From Prorocentrum cordatum (taxonomy: Eukaryota; Sar; Dinophyceae; Prorocentrales; Prorocentraceae), in the NCBI GenBank assembly GCA_963575745.1, contig CAUYUJ010001336.1, forward strand, positions 891,931 through 955,930: DNA of 64,000 nucleotides. The letters are read 5' to 3'. Below the pieces are notes generated by a model. The model saw only the letters and a list, made by a program, of their open reading frames with translations, had not been told where the DNA came from and searched no databases. Made by a program: the position numbers and the translations under genes. Shown in pieces: positions 8,860 to 20,159 of this stretch (position 1 is the stretch's first letter; each line of letters opens with the position of its first letter).

Positions 8860-9860
8860 AGAATCAGCACATCGCATGTCGACGCCTGGAGGTGATGCTA
8901 GGAGGCAGCCTCTGGGAGGTCTTCGTGAGAACGAGAAACAGCGATCAAGCCTGATCAAGAGGCCATTGAGCCAGATTGGCCCAAGTTAGCCCCAGAATGG
9001 AACTGGATGGAGCGTGAAGGTACCGTCTGTTTGCTGACCACGGGTATACCAACGCCGATGCCGAAGTCTAACTTGCGGGAATTGCACCCTGAGTGGTGGA
9101 TGGAGGTTTTGGGAGCGGAAGGCCGTGCTCTTCCTTTGGGCACCTGCTGCTGTGGTGGGGGGGGATCTTGGACCCTGAGACCCGACGCTGCGAAAAATTG
9201 CAGCATCGCGAAAGTTCACGGCTGCATGCCTGGACCCCATCCTTCTGGGCGTTTGTCGAGCTGATCGATCTGTGCTTGTCCCGGGGCCTAACACTGAGAA
9301 GCATTCGGGTCCCAACGGGACAGTTCAGATCCTGACAAATCGGTTCAGATCCTAATGGGTCTGAACACGGGAACAGCGAAACTTCTTTACGCGTCCAAGC
9401 GCTCGAAGCGCTTCGTAGACGCCTCCTCGAAGGCGCTTCCTCGGCTTCGTGCAGGATTCCTGTTGGTTCCCCTTCGGCTTCCTGAAAAATCCTTGGGATT
9501 GTTGCGGCAACCTGAAAGATTCTAGACGATTCGTGAACGATATCAAAAGATTCCGGACATGTCCTGAAGGCTGCCTGAAGGATGTCGGTGGAATTCCTAA
9601 GGACTCCTGAGGATTCCTCAAAGATTCCTGAGGGATTCTTGAAGGAATCCTGGGGATCAGGGGGTCCTGAAGTACTCGTGATGATTCCTGACGTATTCGG
9701 CTTCTCTGTGTTGTACTTATGTTGCGCAGTCGTTGTAATATGGTGCGTCGATACCCGTTGCCCTAGCCAACTCAACCTGCCAACCCAACCAGCCAGCCAG
9801 CCAACCAGCCCAACAGCCACCCAACCATCCCGTCACCCAGCCACCCAGACAACTACTCTC
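8860..9860. other. No supported gene
   Basis: Mixed unique sequence. 9500-9690 is a short stretch of the degenerate CCTGAGGATTCCT repeat that dominates 11060-12320. 9770-9850 is CCAACCAGCC-rich simple sequence. I see no coding region. Confidence 0.5.
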
Positions 9861-9983
9861 AGGTCGGGAATGTCCCCCCTACAGGCAGACTGTGGACGGC
9901 AGATTCGCAATACCCTAAACATGCACCAGTAAGGCGCAAGCATGATAATAACTATTCCTCCTGCAGAGGGACAGGTCCGATGC
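9861..9983. mobile_element. Introner-like short element, divergent copy
   Basis: Left end AGGTCGGGAATGTCCCCCCT and right end GAGGGACAGGTCCGATGC form the same terminal inverted repeat as the elements at 13367, 14954 and 24619 (GTCGGGCCTGTCCC type), including the subterminal CCCCTACAGGC. A clean target duplication is not visible, so this is an older or truncated copy. Confidence 0.6.
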
Positions 9984-10864
9984 AAAACTGCCCTGCCATC
10001 CAACCCGCCAGTCATCCCAGCTGTCCGCCCCGTCCCCCCGCAGACCCGCTCACTCCCGCCGCCTGCCCTCCGTCACCGCCCAAACGGGGGGACAGACATT
10101 TTTTACCAGCGAAAGCAGTCGGCGGTGGACAAGCCACCCTTGAGCAAGCCTCCCTCTCGTAAGAACGGCCTAGGACCGAAATCGACGGACCTGGACCCGC
10201 AGAACTGACGGCCGCGACGCCCTCTGTCGAACCGCAAACGGCCAATTCGCTAATCGATGTGTCAGGGTAGGAGGTCTATCAACCTCCGAAACAAACAAAA
10301 GAACAACTCCTGGGGCCCGGCGGGACGTCAATGAGAAAGCATGTTGCTCTGTACCGTGGGGGGCACAGCTTCACACCGCGGTGCATGTCCGCCCGGGGCG
10401 GTTTTGGGCGTCAAATGCGATACTGCCGTCACATTATTTATCTTCACCACACCTCCTTCCTCAACGGAAAGGCGCACATCCTCGAAACTGTCGCCACGTT
10501 TGAAGTCCCGCGCGGGGCTTCTTAGAGGGCCCCCCAAGAACGGTCTGGGGAAGCCAAATCGCATAGCAAGGCGGGTGGCCACTCCTTGGAGAGGTCTCTG
10601 TCGGGTGGCACTCGACAGCCAAGCAGGATTTACTGCAATGTGCAACTGGCTATCTAGATGGAGCGAAAGGGGGATGGGGGAGGAGCAGGGTGCATTTGTT
10701 CAGCACTTAGGCAGCAGGCTGATGTTAGGATTCCTGGGAACGCTACTTTGCTCTCGCCGATGGCGTTTGGCTTAAGCCATATTCGCCTCCAGGAAGCATA
10801 TTGTCAGAAGAGGATACGCAACCTGAACTACGACATCGCGCCAAACAACTGGATATGCGTCCTG
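9984..10864. other. No supported gene
   Basis: Apparently unique sequence with only short overlapping frames on both strands. Nothing recognised. Confidence 0.4.
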
Positions 10865-11065
10865 ACATGACCCCGAGATGGCCACAACAGTACCCAATGT
10901 GACCCCCCCCCACATGTGACCTCGATATGGGCCGAATATGTTCCCAACTTACCCCAATATGACCTGCAGACGACCTCACTATGGGTCCACGATGGCCCCA
11001 CGATGGTCCAAACACGACCCCAACGTGACCCCACAATGACCCAACTATGGCCCCATGACGGTGAT
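10865..11065. repeat. Degenerate minisatellite of GACCCCA.CATGACC type
   Basis: Repeated words such as CCCAATGTGACC, ACGATGGCCCCACGATGG and CCCCAACGTGACCC with irregular spacing. Confidence 0.6.
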
Positions 11066-12320
11066 GGTGATTTGCATCGCTGTCCCAAGCTTCTTTTTTG
11101 TAGTTTCTCTGGGGGATCCTGGGGGATCCGTGAGAACCCTGAAGCATCGCCGGCAGCCCCGAGGAATCGCAAGGGTTCCTGAAGAACCCTGAACAATCCA
11201 AAAGAGTGGTGTGGGCCCTTGACAAATCCACAAGGACCCTGAGGAACCCTCAGGAACCATGAGAACTCCTGAAGACGCCTGAAGAATTGTCAAAGAGTCA
11301 GAAGGGTCTGTCAGATCCTGAGGAACCCTGAGGAGCGCTGATGAACCCTGAAGGATACCGAGGAACGCTGCGGAGAACTGAAGAATTTGGCGGGCACCTG
11401 CGGAACCAGGGGGGCTCCCAATACATCTTGAGAAATTCTGTGGGGTCCCGAAGAGTCCTCAGGGACCCTGGGGATGCCGTGAGGGATCCTCAAGAATCCT
11501 GAAGAACCGCGGAGAAACTTCAAATGTCCAGAAGAACCCACAAGAATCACGTGGGATCTCTATGAATCCGGAGGCAGCTTGAGGAATGCTGATGAACCCT
11601 GAGGGACCCTGCAGAATCCTGAAGAATCTGGATGCACCCTGAAGGGTCTACAGGAATCTCGAACACTCCTGCGGAATGCGGACGGATCCCCAGGAGTCCC
11701 GAAGAACCCTGAGGAAGCTGGAGGAATCCAAATTGATCCAAGAGAATCCTAAGGAATCCGGGCGAACCCTCAAGAATCCATTGGAATCCTGAAAAGCCTT
11801 GAGGCATTTTGATGAGTCCGGATGGAACCTGATGGATCCATAGAGATCCAAATGACTCCTGAGGGACCGTGGGGGACCCTGAGGAGGCCCAGGGAACCCT
11901 GCTGACGAACCCTGAGGAGTCTTGAGGAACTCAAAGGGAACCTGAGGAGTCGTGCGGAATCCTGAAGAAGTCTGAAGATGTGCTTTCTACTTGTAAATAA
12001 AAAAGAGCCCGAAAGGGTCCTGAGCGACCCTGAGGAATCCTGAGGAGTCTTGACAACTCTGGAGGAACAATGAAAACCCAAATGCAAGGAATCCGAGGAA
12101 ACCTTGAGGATCTCGAAAGAAGAAAACATCGGAAATCCTGGGGTATGCTCAAAGATCTTTGGGAATCCTGAGGAACCCTGAGGGACCGTGAAGAACCCGT
12201 AGGGGCCCTGAAGTATCCTGAGGTATCTAGAACAATCCGTGGCAATCCTCACGAATCTGGAAGAATCTGCGGAATCCTGAGGGGATCCGGAGGAATACAA
12301 AGCAACCCCAAGGATTGAAC
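11066..12320. repeat. Degenerate array of CCTGAGGAATCC-like repeats
   Basis: About 1.25 kb of irregular copies of a 12-15 bp word (GAATCCTGAGGAACCCTGA). On the minus strand it gives Ser/Phe/Leu/Gly-rich frames (up to about 196 residues) that are repeat artefacts. Confidence 0.85.
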
Positions 12321-13093
12321 GGAATCCCCAAAAATAACCCATCGGGAGCAGAAGTCCCACCTATGGGGTTGATGGGGTTGTTGGTTGCCGGGGGCGGGGG
12401 GTCTGGGCCACATGGTCCCGTCCCAACCAACCAACAAGAAGGCAACAATAAGATCACCAACACGAAGAGCAATCCGCACCGCGTAACCCCACTTCAGCTG
12501 CTCACCCCGTGTCAGTGCAATACTGTTTGGCCAGATTAATTACTCTGATAAGCCACACCTGCTTCGTCTTCTACTGCCTCATTTTTTGGAAGCACGCGGC
12601 ACCACACGCCCGCATGATTTCTGAGAAGCATTTGGATTATATTGCATGTAGAAGACCCACCTGCGCGAAGTAAATTTAAATGTACTTGCGACCCGCACGC
12701 CGTTCAACTTATGTACACGAGCTGAGTCGGACGCACACGCGGCCAAAACCTGCTGGCACCGACAAACAAATATGGCAGGCTCTCTCTCTCCTGGCATGCG
12801 AAAATCAACAATGAGGCACCAACGGCCGATGAACATGCAACGTAGCCCGTGGGATATCCATGATCCTTCCAATAGGTACGTAATAGCTGGCTGTGCTGGC
12901 GCCCCTTCCCCGAGATCCGAGGATGCGAAAGAACGCGCCAAATCGAACAACAATCACGACTGGAGCCCCGGACCCCACCGTCCTGCCAACTTCGTCGAGC
13001 TGGATCGATCTGCGATGGCCCCGGGGCCCGAACCCGGGCGAAAACGCCTGCACCGCCTGGACGTCGGGGTTGGGCAGAAGTGCCGGGCCCGGC
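12321..13093. other. No supported gene; short dispersed-repeat copy near 12960-13060
   Basis: Mostly unique sequence. 12960-13060 (GGACCCCACCGTCCTGCC... then GGGCCCGAACCCGGGCGAAA) resembles the repeat family at 16505-17075. No gene seen. Confidence 0.4.
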
Positions 13094-13652
13094 TCACCCC
13101 AGGGCGTCGGCGATCGCCCGACGTGCCTTGCCGTACCTGTCCATGTGGCGCAAAATGCTTTCGTGCAGCTCGGTGTGGCTCCTCCCCCCGCTCCAGACCG
13201 TGTAGCCCGCCCGGAGCATCAGCATCTCCGCCGCGCGGTTGGCGATCTCGACGGGCCCCTCGAACGCCTCGTCGAACCGGCCCGTGCCCCACACCTCCTT
13301 GAGCCCGAAGGCGATCGCCGCGAGGATGGTCATGAGGTCGTCGTCCCCGGAAGCACGGGCCTGCTTTTAAGTCGGGCCCGTACCCCTACGTACAGGGGGA
13401 TTTTGGATGAAAATAAAAAAAACATCCCAAATATACCCCCAAATAGTCACAAAATAATCAAAAAATTGTCCCCCGACTATTTTCGAACTATTTTTGAATT
13501 TCCTCCCGTAGAGGGACAGACCCGACTTAAGCCTGCTTGTAGATGGCGCCCACCGCCTCCCCGATGCGCTGGTGCACCGCCTGCTCCGTCCACTCGTCGT
13601 CGAGGTAGGCGCTTATGGCCAGGTTCAGCCACCCGGGGTCGTCGTACTGCAT
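13094..13652 (-). CDS. Small gene of unknown function, two exons split by an introner
   Basis: Minus strand. Exon A is 13652-13533, starting at ATG with MQYDDPGWLNLAISAYLDDE and ending GEAVGAIYKQ. Exon B is 13360-13094, starting ARASGDDDLMTILAAIAFGL, continuing KEVWGTGRFDEAFEGPVEIA and ending DRYGKARRAIADALG before the stop. Unspliced, exon A hits TAA inside the intervening element. Removing 13532-13361 (172 nt) joins AAG CAG to GCC in frame and gives 128 residues. Donor CAG|GC and acceptor GCAG|GC come from the element's 8-bp target duplication, and non-canonical GC donors with AG|G repeats are known in dinoflagellates. The frame is open 5' of the ATG to about 13721, so an upstream exon is possible. 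The protein is acidic and helical-looking, without a domain I recognise. Confidence 0.6.
13367..13530 (-). mobile_element. Introner element inside a coding sequence
   Basis: 164-bp element with perfect 10-bp terminal inverted repeats TTAAGTCGGG/CCCGACTTAA, extending imperfectly through GGCCYGTCCC. It is flanked by an exact 8-bp duplication GCCTGCTT (13359-13366 and 13531-13538). The interior is AT-rich compared with the flanking coding DNA. Excision at AAGCAG|GC on the minus strand restores the reading frame of the surrounding gene, so the element behaves as an intron. Confidence 0.8.
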
Positions 13653-13959
13653 GGGAGGGAGGATCCGCAGCAGTGTCCTTTTCTCGGCCCACTGGCTTGA
13701 CGCGGCGGTCCAAGATGCCACAGATGTGGCTCCAAGATTGCTTCAGAGGCCCCCCAGAGGCCACAGGGGCAACCCTTCCGGGCCTCTTTTCCTGAGGCCA
13801 GGGGCTTCCAAGACGAGCCAAGCGAGCGAGGCGCCCTGACACATCGCCGCGCGGCGCCCTGGGGCTGCGAGGCATGTATTTTCAGGCGCCGACGCGCTGC
13901 TTCGACACGTCAGCCCCCGGTGCCCAGATGTGCTCGCGGCGGAAGAACATCACGACGGC

Positions 13960-14960
13960 ACAACTTCGTCCGTATTCGGCCTCCGGGAGCCCTTGCCAAG
14001 CCTGGACCGTCACAAAACAAACCACTCGGGAGGAAAACCCGGCGCCAGAGAGAGCGTCGGGACTGCCGGGGGGCCCTCAGTGAAAAAGTCAAGACAACGG
14101 ATGGCGTGCACTGCCCCCCCGCCCCCTCCCCCCCTTCCCCTCTGCTCTGCCCCGCCCCTCTGCCTCCTGGGCTGGCGCGTTGGCGGATATGCGCCGCAGC
14201 GCAGCTGGATAAGTCCAACAGCCTGCCCGCTGCCACGGCACGTCCCGCACCTCTTGCCGTGAAAGGGACGAGAGGGGCCCTGAGGAAGATGAGTAATTTG
14301 TTGACGGGTGTATTGGGGTACGGCGTAAAGAAACTGTAGATACGTTTGGGCCGTCCTTATGGACGTCTTCGTTGGCCGAAGAACCAGGTCCGGAATGCTC
14401 TGGACTGGGACAATCTTTGTTCCATCCCGAGTCGTCTTCTGACGGCCTCGACAAGGCGACGATGGGCAACAAACGTCCAGGACCCAGACTCGACGATCGG
14501 ATTTTCGCAATCCGCGGCCCCAAAGGCCCCGACCGCTCCACTGGGGCTTGAGGGCCCTGGGGCCTGGAAGCGACCCCTAGAGGGCGACATCGATGGAGAA
14601 CTCCCGTTGAACGAATCATGCCGTCGGACAGCTGGACCCATCGATCTCCCCTATGGCGGCAGACCGCCCGCCGCCGCGGCCCCAGACATGCGACGACTTG
14701 GTATTTTCAACATGGGGTCTTCCGGAAGCTCCGACCCTTTCCCCGTGACAAATGTTTCACCTCGAGGCGTTTTTTGACTGCACCAGGGCCCGGCGAGGGC
14801 CCCCGGAGGCCGAACACAGCCTCAAACCTTCCGTCGCGCTTTCTTGACAGAAATCCCAGGTCTTGATTTTGGTTGATAAAAGGTCACCCGCAGTCCCGAC
14901 CCTCTCCCTGGGGCCGGTTTTTCATCCCGAGCCTTTGTTTGACGGTCCCAGAGTTAGGTC
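13960..14960. repeat. Cluster of a dispersed repeat family (core CCGGTTTTTCATCCCGAG)
   Basis: Related segments at about 13960-14060 (inverted), 14388-14462, 14690-14840 and 14890-14952 share the series gtCCCGACCcTtTCCC.GGGGCCGGTTTTTCATCCCGAG...TGACGGCCCCGAGG. Further copies are at 15984-16080, 18755-18850, 36370-36475 and, inverted, 53200-53320. They look like remnants of a short transposable element. No coding content. Confidence 0.6.
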
Positions 14961-15282
14961 GGGCATGTCTCTATACAGGCGAACCTTGGGCGAAAAATTA
15001 AACATACTAGAAAAATACCGGAACATGGTCAAAAATAGTACAGTCGGGCCGCTGAAAGAAGGAACGCTAAATAAGGAACGAAGCCCCTCCTTGGCCCTGT
15101 AAGCGCCTCCGTGCCTCAGGAGGGCAAGAGGAACAGCACTGGAGGAACCTAAGGAACATCGAGCCCCTTCCAAACCCAAACTGTTCCTTACTTCAGCGTC
15201 TTGACTGTGAAAACAGTCGTCCCCAGACAATTCTTCGACTATCTTTGAATACTCCCCCTGTCGAGGAACAGGCCCGACTTCA
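14954..15282. mobile_element. Introner-like element, 329-bp copy
   Basis: Ends TTAGGTCGGGCATGTC and GGAACAGGCCCGACTTCA are the same terminal inverted repeat family as at 13367. An exact 8-bp target duplication TCCCAGAG lies at 14946-14953 and 15283-15290. It is about twice the length of the other copies, with an extra internal segment. It sits beside a copy of the CCGGTTTTTCATCCCGAG family. No clear exons flank it. Confidence 0.7.
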
Positions 15283-15439
15283 TCCCAGAGGCCGGCGGGC
15301 ACCCCCCGAGGCAGCAACCGGCCACGAGCAACCTCCACACACGCTGGAGGTCCGGGGCGCTCCACGGCGCGAGCATACGTCCGGGGCCTGTCCCGCCAAG
15401 AAGGCCTCTCGGATGGGGTCCGAGCAGATGGGGTCGGAG

Positions 15440-15760
15440 GATCTCGCCGCATCGCCGATACATCGGCGATGCATCGCCGAAGCATCGGCGATGTATCCAA
15501 GGAGCGCGGAGCGCGAATAACTTCGCGCACACGCGCCGCCCCCCCCCCCCAAGGGAGAAAAGGAGGACGAGGAGGAGGGGGAGAAGGAACGAGGACCGCG
15601 AAGCGCGGAGCGCGAATAACTTCGCGCCCTCGTGGGATCCCTTGTGCATCGGCCGTGCACTGACGGCGTCGGCGATGCATCGGCGACGTCGGCGTGGAGA
15701 AAAGCCACATCGAGCCGCGTCGCGGAGGCATTGCCGATGCATCGGCGACGCGGCGAAATC
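15440..15760. repeat. ATCGGCGATGC palindromic repeats and a 26-bp direct repeat
   Basis: Multiple CATCGGCGATGCATCG words. The segment GCGCGGAGCGCGAATAACTT and following CGCGC occurs at about 15500-15525 and again at about 15603-15628, each able to fold (GCGCGAA..TTCGCGC). Similar ATCGGCGAT words recur at 34770-34870. Confidence 0.7.
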
Positions 15761-16504
15761 CTCTGACCCCATCTACAGTAGGAGCTAGACCACAAGAGAC
15801 CTTCCACAAGAAACCTAACCCTGAGACCCCAGGACGTCCATTGATTTTTGGTGTGGGAGCGTCGAGCTCTTCACATCGCAAAACCCTCGACACCCAAGAG
15901 ACCCAGGGCCCCCTGGAGGCAAACTGGGTGTTTCTTGGCATGGGTTTCCGCTGTACTCCGACCCCATCCCCAGACCTCCGACGTCGTGATTTTTTCGCAA
16001 TGTCCCCCCCCCGAGGTCTGGACCCCTTCCCGGAGACCGGCTTTTCATCCCGAGTCGTATTCTGACGGCCCCGAGGCCTGGGACGGACCCCCGAAGCCGA
16101 GAATAGCGAAAAACCCTCCCGTCGCGATTTCTTCGCAACTCGAGGCGGTCGAAAAACCTCTAGGAAGCCTTAGACCCTCGTGCACCACCTCGCCGCTCGC
16201 TGGTGGCCGGGCCGCTGCGGCCAGGCGCCGCCCCGCGCCCCGCCCGCGAACGGGCGCGCGCCTGGCCCAGCGGCGGGCCACAGCAGCAGCGGCGGCAGCG
16301 CCAGCAGCCAGGCGGCCGGGCGCGCCAGCGGCGGCGCGCGGCGGCCCCGCGCGGCCTCGGGCTTCGCCGAGAGCGCCATGGCACCAGGCCCAGGGGAGGA
16401 CAAGGTACCCGTGCCACTGCCCCTCCTCCCGCTTCCCCCTCTCGGGCCTTCTGGGCTGCCCCTCGTCGCCACCGCTGAGAACCGACGTCTCAGAAAAGTT
16501 GAGA

Positions 16505-16735
16505 CGCCGCGAAACATCGAGCCCGGAGCCCTAGACCCTATCTTCCTGCGCCATTTTTCGAGCCGGATCGATGCGTGAGGGCCCGGAGGCCCGAAATTAC
16601 GCGAAAACGCCCGGCTCGAAAAAATTGAGTCGCCAGGATCTCCGGGACCGCCGGATTCGCCTCGAAACTCTGGTCAGAGCGCACCCCTTGGAGAGGTCCG
16701 GGGAGCAGCGGCATCGGTACCTTCTGGTTTCCCCG
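16505..16735 (-). repeat. Two dispersed repeat copies in inverse orientation
   Basis: 16505-16630 is the inverted counterpart of 16955-17075 (shared GGCGTTTTCGC.CAATTTCGGGCC and CTCGAAAAATG.CGCAGGAAGA). 16628-16735 is the inverted counterpart of repeats at 29283-29475 and 33880-34100 (shared CCCCGGACCTCTCC, then TTTCGAGGCGAATCC.GCGG). Confidence 0.7.
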
Positions 16736-16794
16736 CGGGCACAGCTGGCGCCCGCGGGGCTCGCCATCGCTCGGACGTCCCCTCCCCGTACATG

Positions 16795-17075
16795 TTGTCG
16801 GCTTCGTGCGCGTATTTTCTCGCAGGAGGATCCGAAGCTCCTCGATGGTCCTCGCCGAGAGGAGATGCACACGTCCGAGCGATGCCAAGGGGGGGGCTGG
16901 AAGAACAACACGCGCACAAGCCGAAACCTATATAAGGACCCTGAGATCCTGGCGATGCATGTTTTTCACAACGGGCGTTTTCGCCCAATTTCGGGCCCCG
17001 GGACCCTCACATGTCGATCTGGCTCGAAAAATGACGCAGGAAGATGGGGTCCGGGGCTCCGGAGGTGCTTTTTGT
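16795..17075 (+). repeat. Dispersed repeats including a copy shared with 56880-56975
   Basis: 16795-16900 matches 56882-56975 (GTGCGTGTTTTCTC..., GCTCCTCGATGGTCCTCGCC, CACACGTCCGAGCGATGCCA). 16955-17075 is the partner of the inverted copy at 16505-16630. No gene. Confidence 0.65.
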
Positions 17076-17284
17076 TGTTCTGATGTTGCAACTTTTTCCA
17101 CCGTCGGATCTCAGGTGAGGAGGATTGGGAAGGGCAAGGAGGTAAGGGCGCTGTAGGTATGGGTGCGGGTTGTCGGCACCTCCGCGCAAGAGGGCAGGCG
17201 GCGGACTCGATCTCCAAGGAAGGGCGGGCCCCTCGAGAGACCCCGCCACATGTTCTTCGGGGAGGCTCCCACCGTTCCTCGATC

Positions 17285-17483
17285 GTCGGCGAGCGAGGGG
17301 GGGAAGTGAGAAGGAGAAGGCCTTCTCAGGAGGTTCGGAAGTTCCTTGGCCTTCTGAAAATTGTCCTGAGCCTTCCCCGAAGACCAAACAAAACTTCTCA
17401 AACGGCGCGAGGGCTTCTGGGAAGTCCCGCCGCCTTCTGAGAAGGTATTCTCCTTCTCCTTCCCCCCCTCGCTCGCCGCCGAC
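17285..17483 (+). mobile_element. MITE with GTCGGCG...GAGAAGG termini, copy 1
   Basis: About 199 bp with long terminal inverted repeats: GTCGGCGAGCGAGGGGGG then GAGAAGGAGAAGGCCTTCTC at the left, and the same in reverse ending GCTCGCCGCCGAC at the right. Two further copies lie at 57443-57650 and 58062-58262. The interior conserves CCTTCCCCGAAGACCAAACA and AAGTCCCGCCGCCTTCTG. No clear target duplication. Confidence 0.75.
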
Positions 17484-17640
17484 TCGAGGTACCCACTGAC
17501 AAACAAGCGCAACGATGCGACTCCGATGCGCTGCGCTGCCGCACAAACCGATGGAGTGCAGGGCAGCGCACGGCATCCAAAAGCACAGTGAGGCAAGACG
17601 GTGCCAAAGACGGCGGTGCAGCACTGTGCAGCGCGAAGCA

Positions 17641-17701
17641 CGCACACCAAGGCAGCTCAGAGCAGAGAGCATGCACACCAAGGCAGCTCAGAGCAGAGAG
17701 C
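17641..17701. repeat. Two-copy 31-bp tandem repeat
   Basis: Unit GCACACCAAGGCAGCTCAGA plus GCAGAGAGC occurs twice in succession. Close by, 17928-17949 is a perfect hairpin TGTGCCCTG-TGA-CAGGGCACA. Confidence 0.8.
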
Positions 17702-18135
17702 CGCACAAGGCTTGTATGGTCAACTTAGACGTGGAACTCTCGGGGATAAGAAGGGTGCGGGGACGGGTGCGCCGAAGGGTGATCGAACGGGTGCGCGAGC
17801 GACGCGCGCAGCCACCGTCTGGAACTAAACCTTTTGCAGTTGCGGTGACATGTTCACCCGCATGTGCTCGACTTTAGTTGTTCTTTCGTTGTAAGATTCA
17901 GTCCGCAGTTGCCCTGTAAGATTGTCCTGTGCCCTGTGACAGGGCACAGCAAAGCAGCCCAATCGAACCAGCTCGGCGAACTGAAAGCAAAGCACAACGC
18001 AGACAAGCATGACCGTCGAGAGCACAGTGGAACCCGACGTGCGCCAACCCTGAGCAACAGTGCTGCATGAGAAGACACACGGCGCATCAACATCGACATA
18101 CGCGTGCACGGCAAGGCATGGTATAGGGGGCAAAC

Positions 18136-18290
18136 AAACCTACCTCGCTTTTGACCACCCTCGCTTCCAAGAGATACCAAGCGATGCCAAATTACGGCCT
18201 GTACTGGTCAGGCCGCTTGACAAGGAGGCGCGTGGTATGACTTGGTTTTGCCTGGAAGCGAAAGCGGGGTAGGCAATTCACGCTCTGATG
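18136..18290 (-). mobile_element. 160-bp MITE-like element, copy 2
   Basis: Inverted, nearly identical copy of 8689-8848. The reverse complement reads GAGCGTGAATTGCCTACCCC ... GAGGTAGGTTTGTTTG. No clear flanking duplication is visible here. Confidence 0.7.
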
Positions 18291-18418
18291 GCACGTGGGC
18301 ACGGCAGGGCTCGGCCCGAGGTGGGACCCCGCTCGCCTGCATGCACACGCCGCCGCCCCGGTGCAGCTCTCGCACTCGGAAGGGCCTCGCGAGCGGCGGC
18401 CCTCAACACGGAGCCCCC

Positions 18419-18600
18419 AAAGGCCCAGGCAGGGCACGACTCGCTACGACACGGCACGGCTCGGCTCGGCACGGCTCGGCTCGGCACGACAGGGCACGGC
18501 AATGCACGGCACGGCAGGGCAGGGCACGGCAAAGCACGGCCGGGCAGGGCCGGGCAGGGCAGGGCACGGCAGGGGCACGGCACTGGCGCGGGCACGGCCA
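18419..18600. repeat. GGCACGGCAGGGC simple repeat
   Basis: Imperfect repeats of CGGCACGGCTCGG and GGGCAGGGCACGGC. Strong strand-symmetric open frames here are artefacts. Confidence 0.85.
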
Positions 18601-18639
18601 CGGCACGCCCCAGACCTTCGGACCACTGGGCCCTCTTTT

Positions 18640-18750
18640 GTGGAGGCCCTGGGGCCCTCTGGGCCTCGTGAGGGGTGCTCTGGCGGCCGTGGGGGCCTCC
18701 CTGGGAATGCTGGGGGCACCCCGGGGCACTTCTAGCAACGCCCGATCTTC
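18640..18750 (+). repeat. Dispersed repeat shared with 37450-37565
   Basis: About 110 bp containing GGGCCTCGTGAGGG.TGCTCT, GGCCGTGGGGGCCTCCCT and CTGGGGGCACC....CTAGCAACRCCCGA occurs at both places in the same orientation. Confidence 0.7.
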
Positions 18751-19019
18751 AGGTGCGCCACCCGAGCCCTTTTTGTTGACGGCCCCGAGGCCCAGCGAGG
18801 GCCCCCGTAGGCCGAGCTCGGCCCCAAGAACGCCCGCTCCACCTCTTTCTTGGCGCGTCGTATCTCTGGGGCGGGCGGCACGTGTTTCGCTGCCTGGAAC
18901 GCGGGGCGCAGCCTGGCACGGCACGCGGGCACGATCCGGCTCTTTCCTCACATTCCAGCAGCCGCGCACGGCACGGCACGGCTCCGCTGTTTTTTCCAAG
19001 AGGAGTACTCTGTGGGGGG

Positions 19020-19160
19020 GGACCCCCCTCGACGGGGGTCAACCTCGCCTCGTCCTCGCGCCGCGACGGGGGTCGGAGCGCCTTAGGCGCGCGGTGGCTT
19101 CCCGCGACGGGGGTCGAGGTGGGGCTGTCGGCGGGGATGACGCCCCCCCCGACGCTTATT
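19020..19160. repeat. CGACGGGGGTC repeats
   Basis: The 11-mer CGACGGGGGTC occurs several times with variable spacing. 19160-20040 beyond it holds purine-rich sequence (GGGAGGGCGAGG) without a gene I can support. Confidence 0.6.
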
Positions 19161-20159
19161 AAGAAACTCGGAGTAAGCAACGAGTTCTCACAAGGCTCGC
19201 GGGAACGCTGGCGACATGTGGCGTTCAGGGGGCAGCACGCATTCCTGCTACGTGGGGCCGCTTCTGCGCTTGTGTCGCTGCCCCCCCCCCTCTGGAGACC
19301 CTGCCGCGTGAGGCCCCCTGATGTTCTGCCGTCTCGCTGCTGTCTCTCCTCTTCTGTCGCTCGCCCTGCCTCTTGGCTCCTCTCTTCTCTCTCCCGTTCT
19401 GTCTGCGTGCCGGGGGGGGCCTACGACGCCACACACCTTCGGGGTGCCCTCGGCCCGTTGCCGCTCTGGGTGGGCCCGAGGCCCCATCGGAACGACACCG
19501 AGCGGCCAAGAGGGCAGAAACGGCCTCCAGGACAAGGCGAACGAGTCCTCGAACCTGTCCAAGGTGGCTTCAGGAACATCGCGCGCGCTTCGCGTGCGCG
19601 GCAGTTCCACCTGTGTGTTAAGCCTCGAGTAGAGGAGGGCAAGAAGGAGCAGCAGCAGCATGCATGGGGGAGAAGGAGGGGAAACTGCAAGGGCGAGGGA
19701 TCCTTGAGGATCGAGGGGCGGCATGCTTGGACGTTCTGGGGCCCTCCTTGTTCTCGGCAGGCCTCTGGGGCACCTTCGGAACCCTCCCGGGAGTTCCGGG
19801 GAGGAGGGGAACGAGCGGGAGGGCGACGCTAGGGAGGAACACGAGTGGCATTGGCAGGAGGGAGAGGAGCCTTTGGAAAGGGAGGGAGGACGAGGTTCTG
19901 GCGAGGAGGGGAAGGGGCGGGAGGGCGAGGCTAGGGAGGACCGCGAGTGGCCTTGGCAGGAGGGGCAGGAGCCTTTGGAGCGGGAGGGGGGAGGACGAGG
20001 AGGGGCGGGAAAAGCGGGAAGAGTAGGAAGAAGAACCATGAAACTGTGGATATGGAGATCCGGCCAATCACTTCAACTGCACTGGACTTTCAGCTTCTTG
20101 GCGAGCTCAGCTTTGACGTATACGTTGGGCGAGACCCTACAAGAGATCCGACCAAATGA

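Noticed and set aside
18882-19832. 316-residue plus-strand ORF
   Set aside because: Crosses CGACGGGGGTC repeats and purine-rich simple sequence. No domain and the opposite strand is also open.
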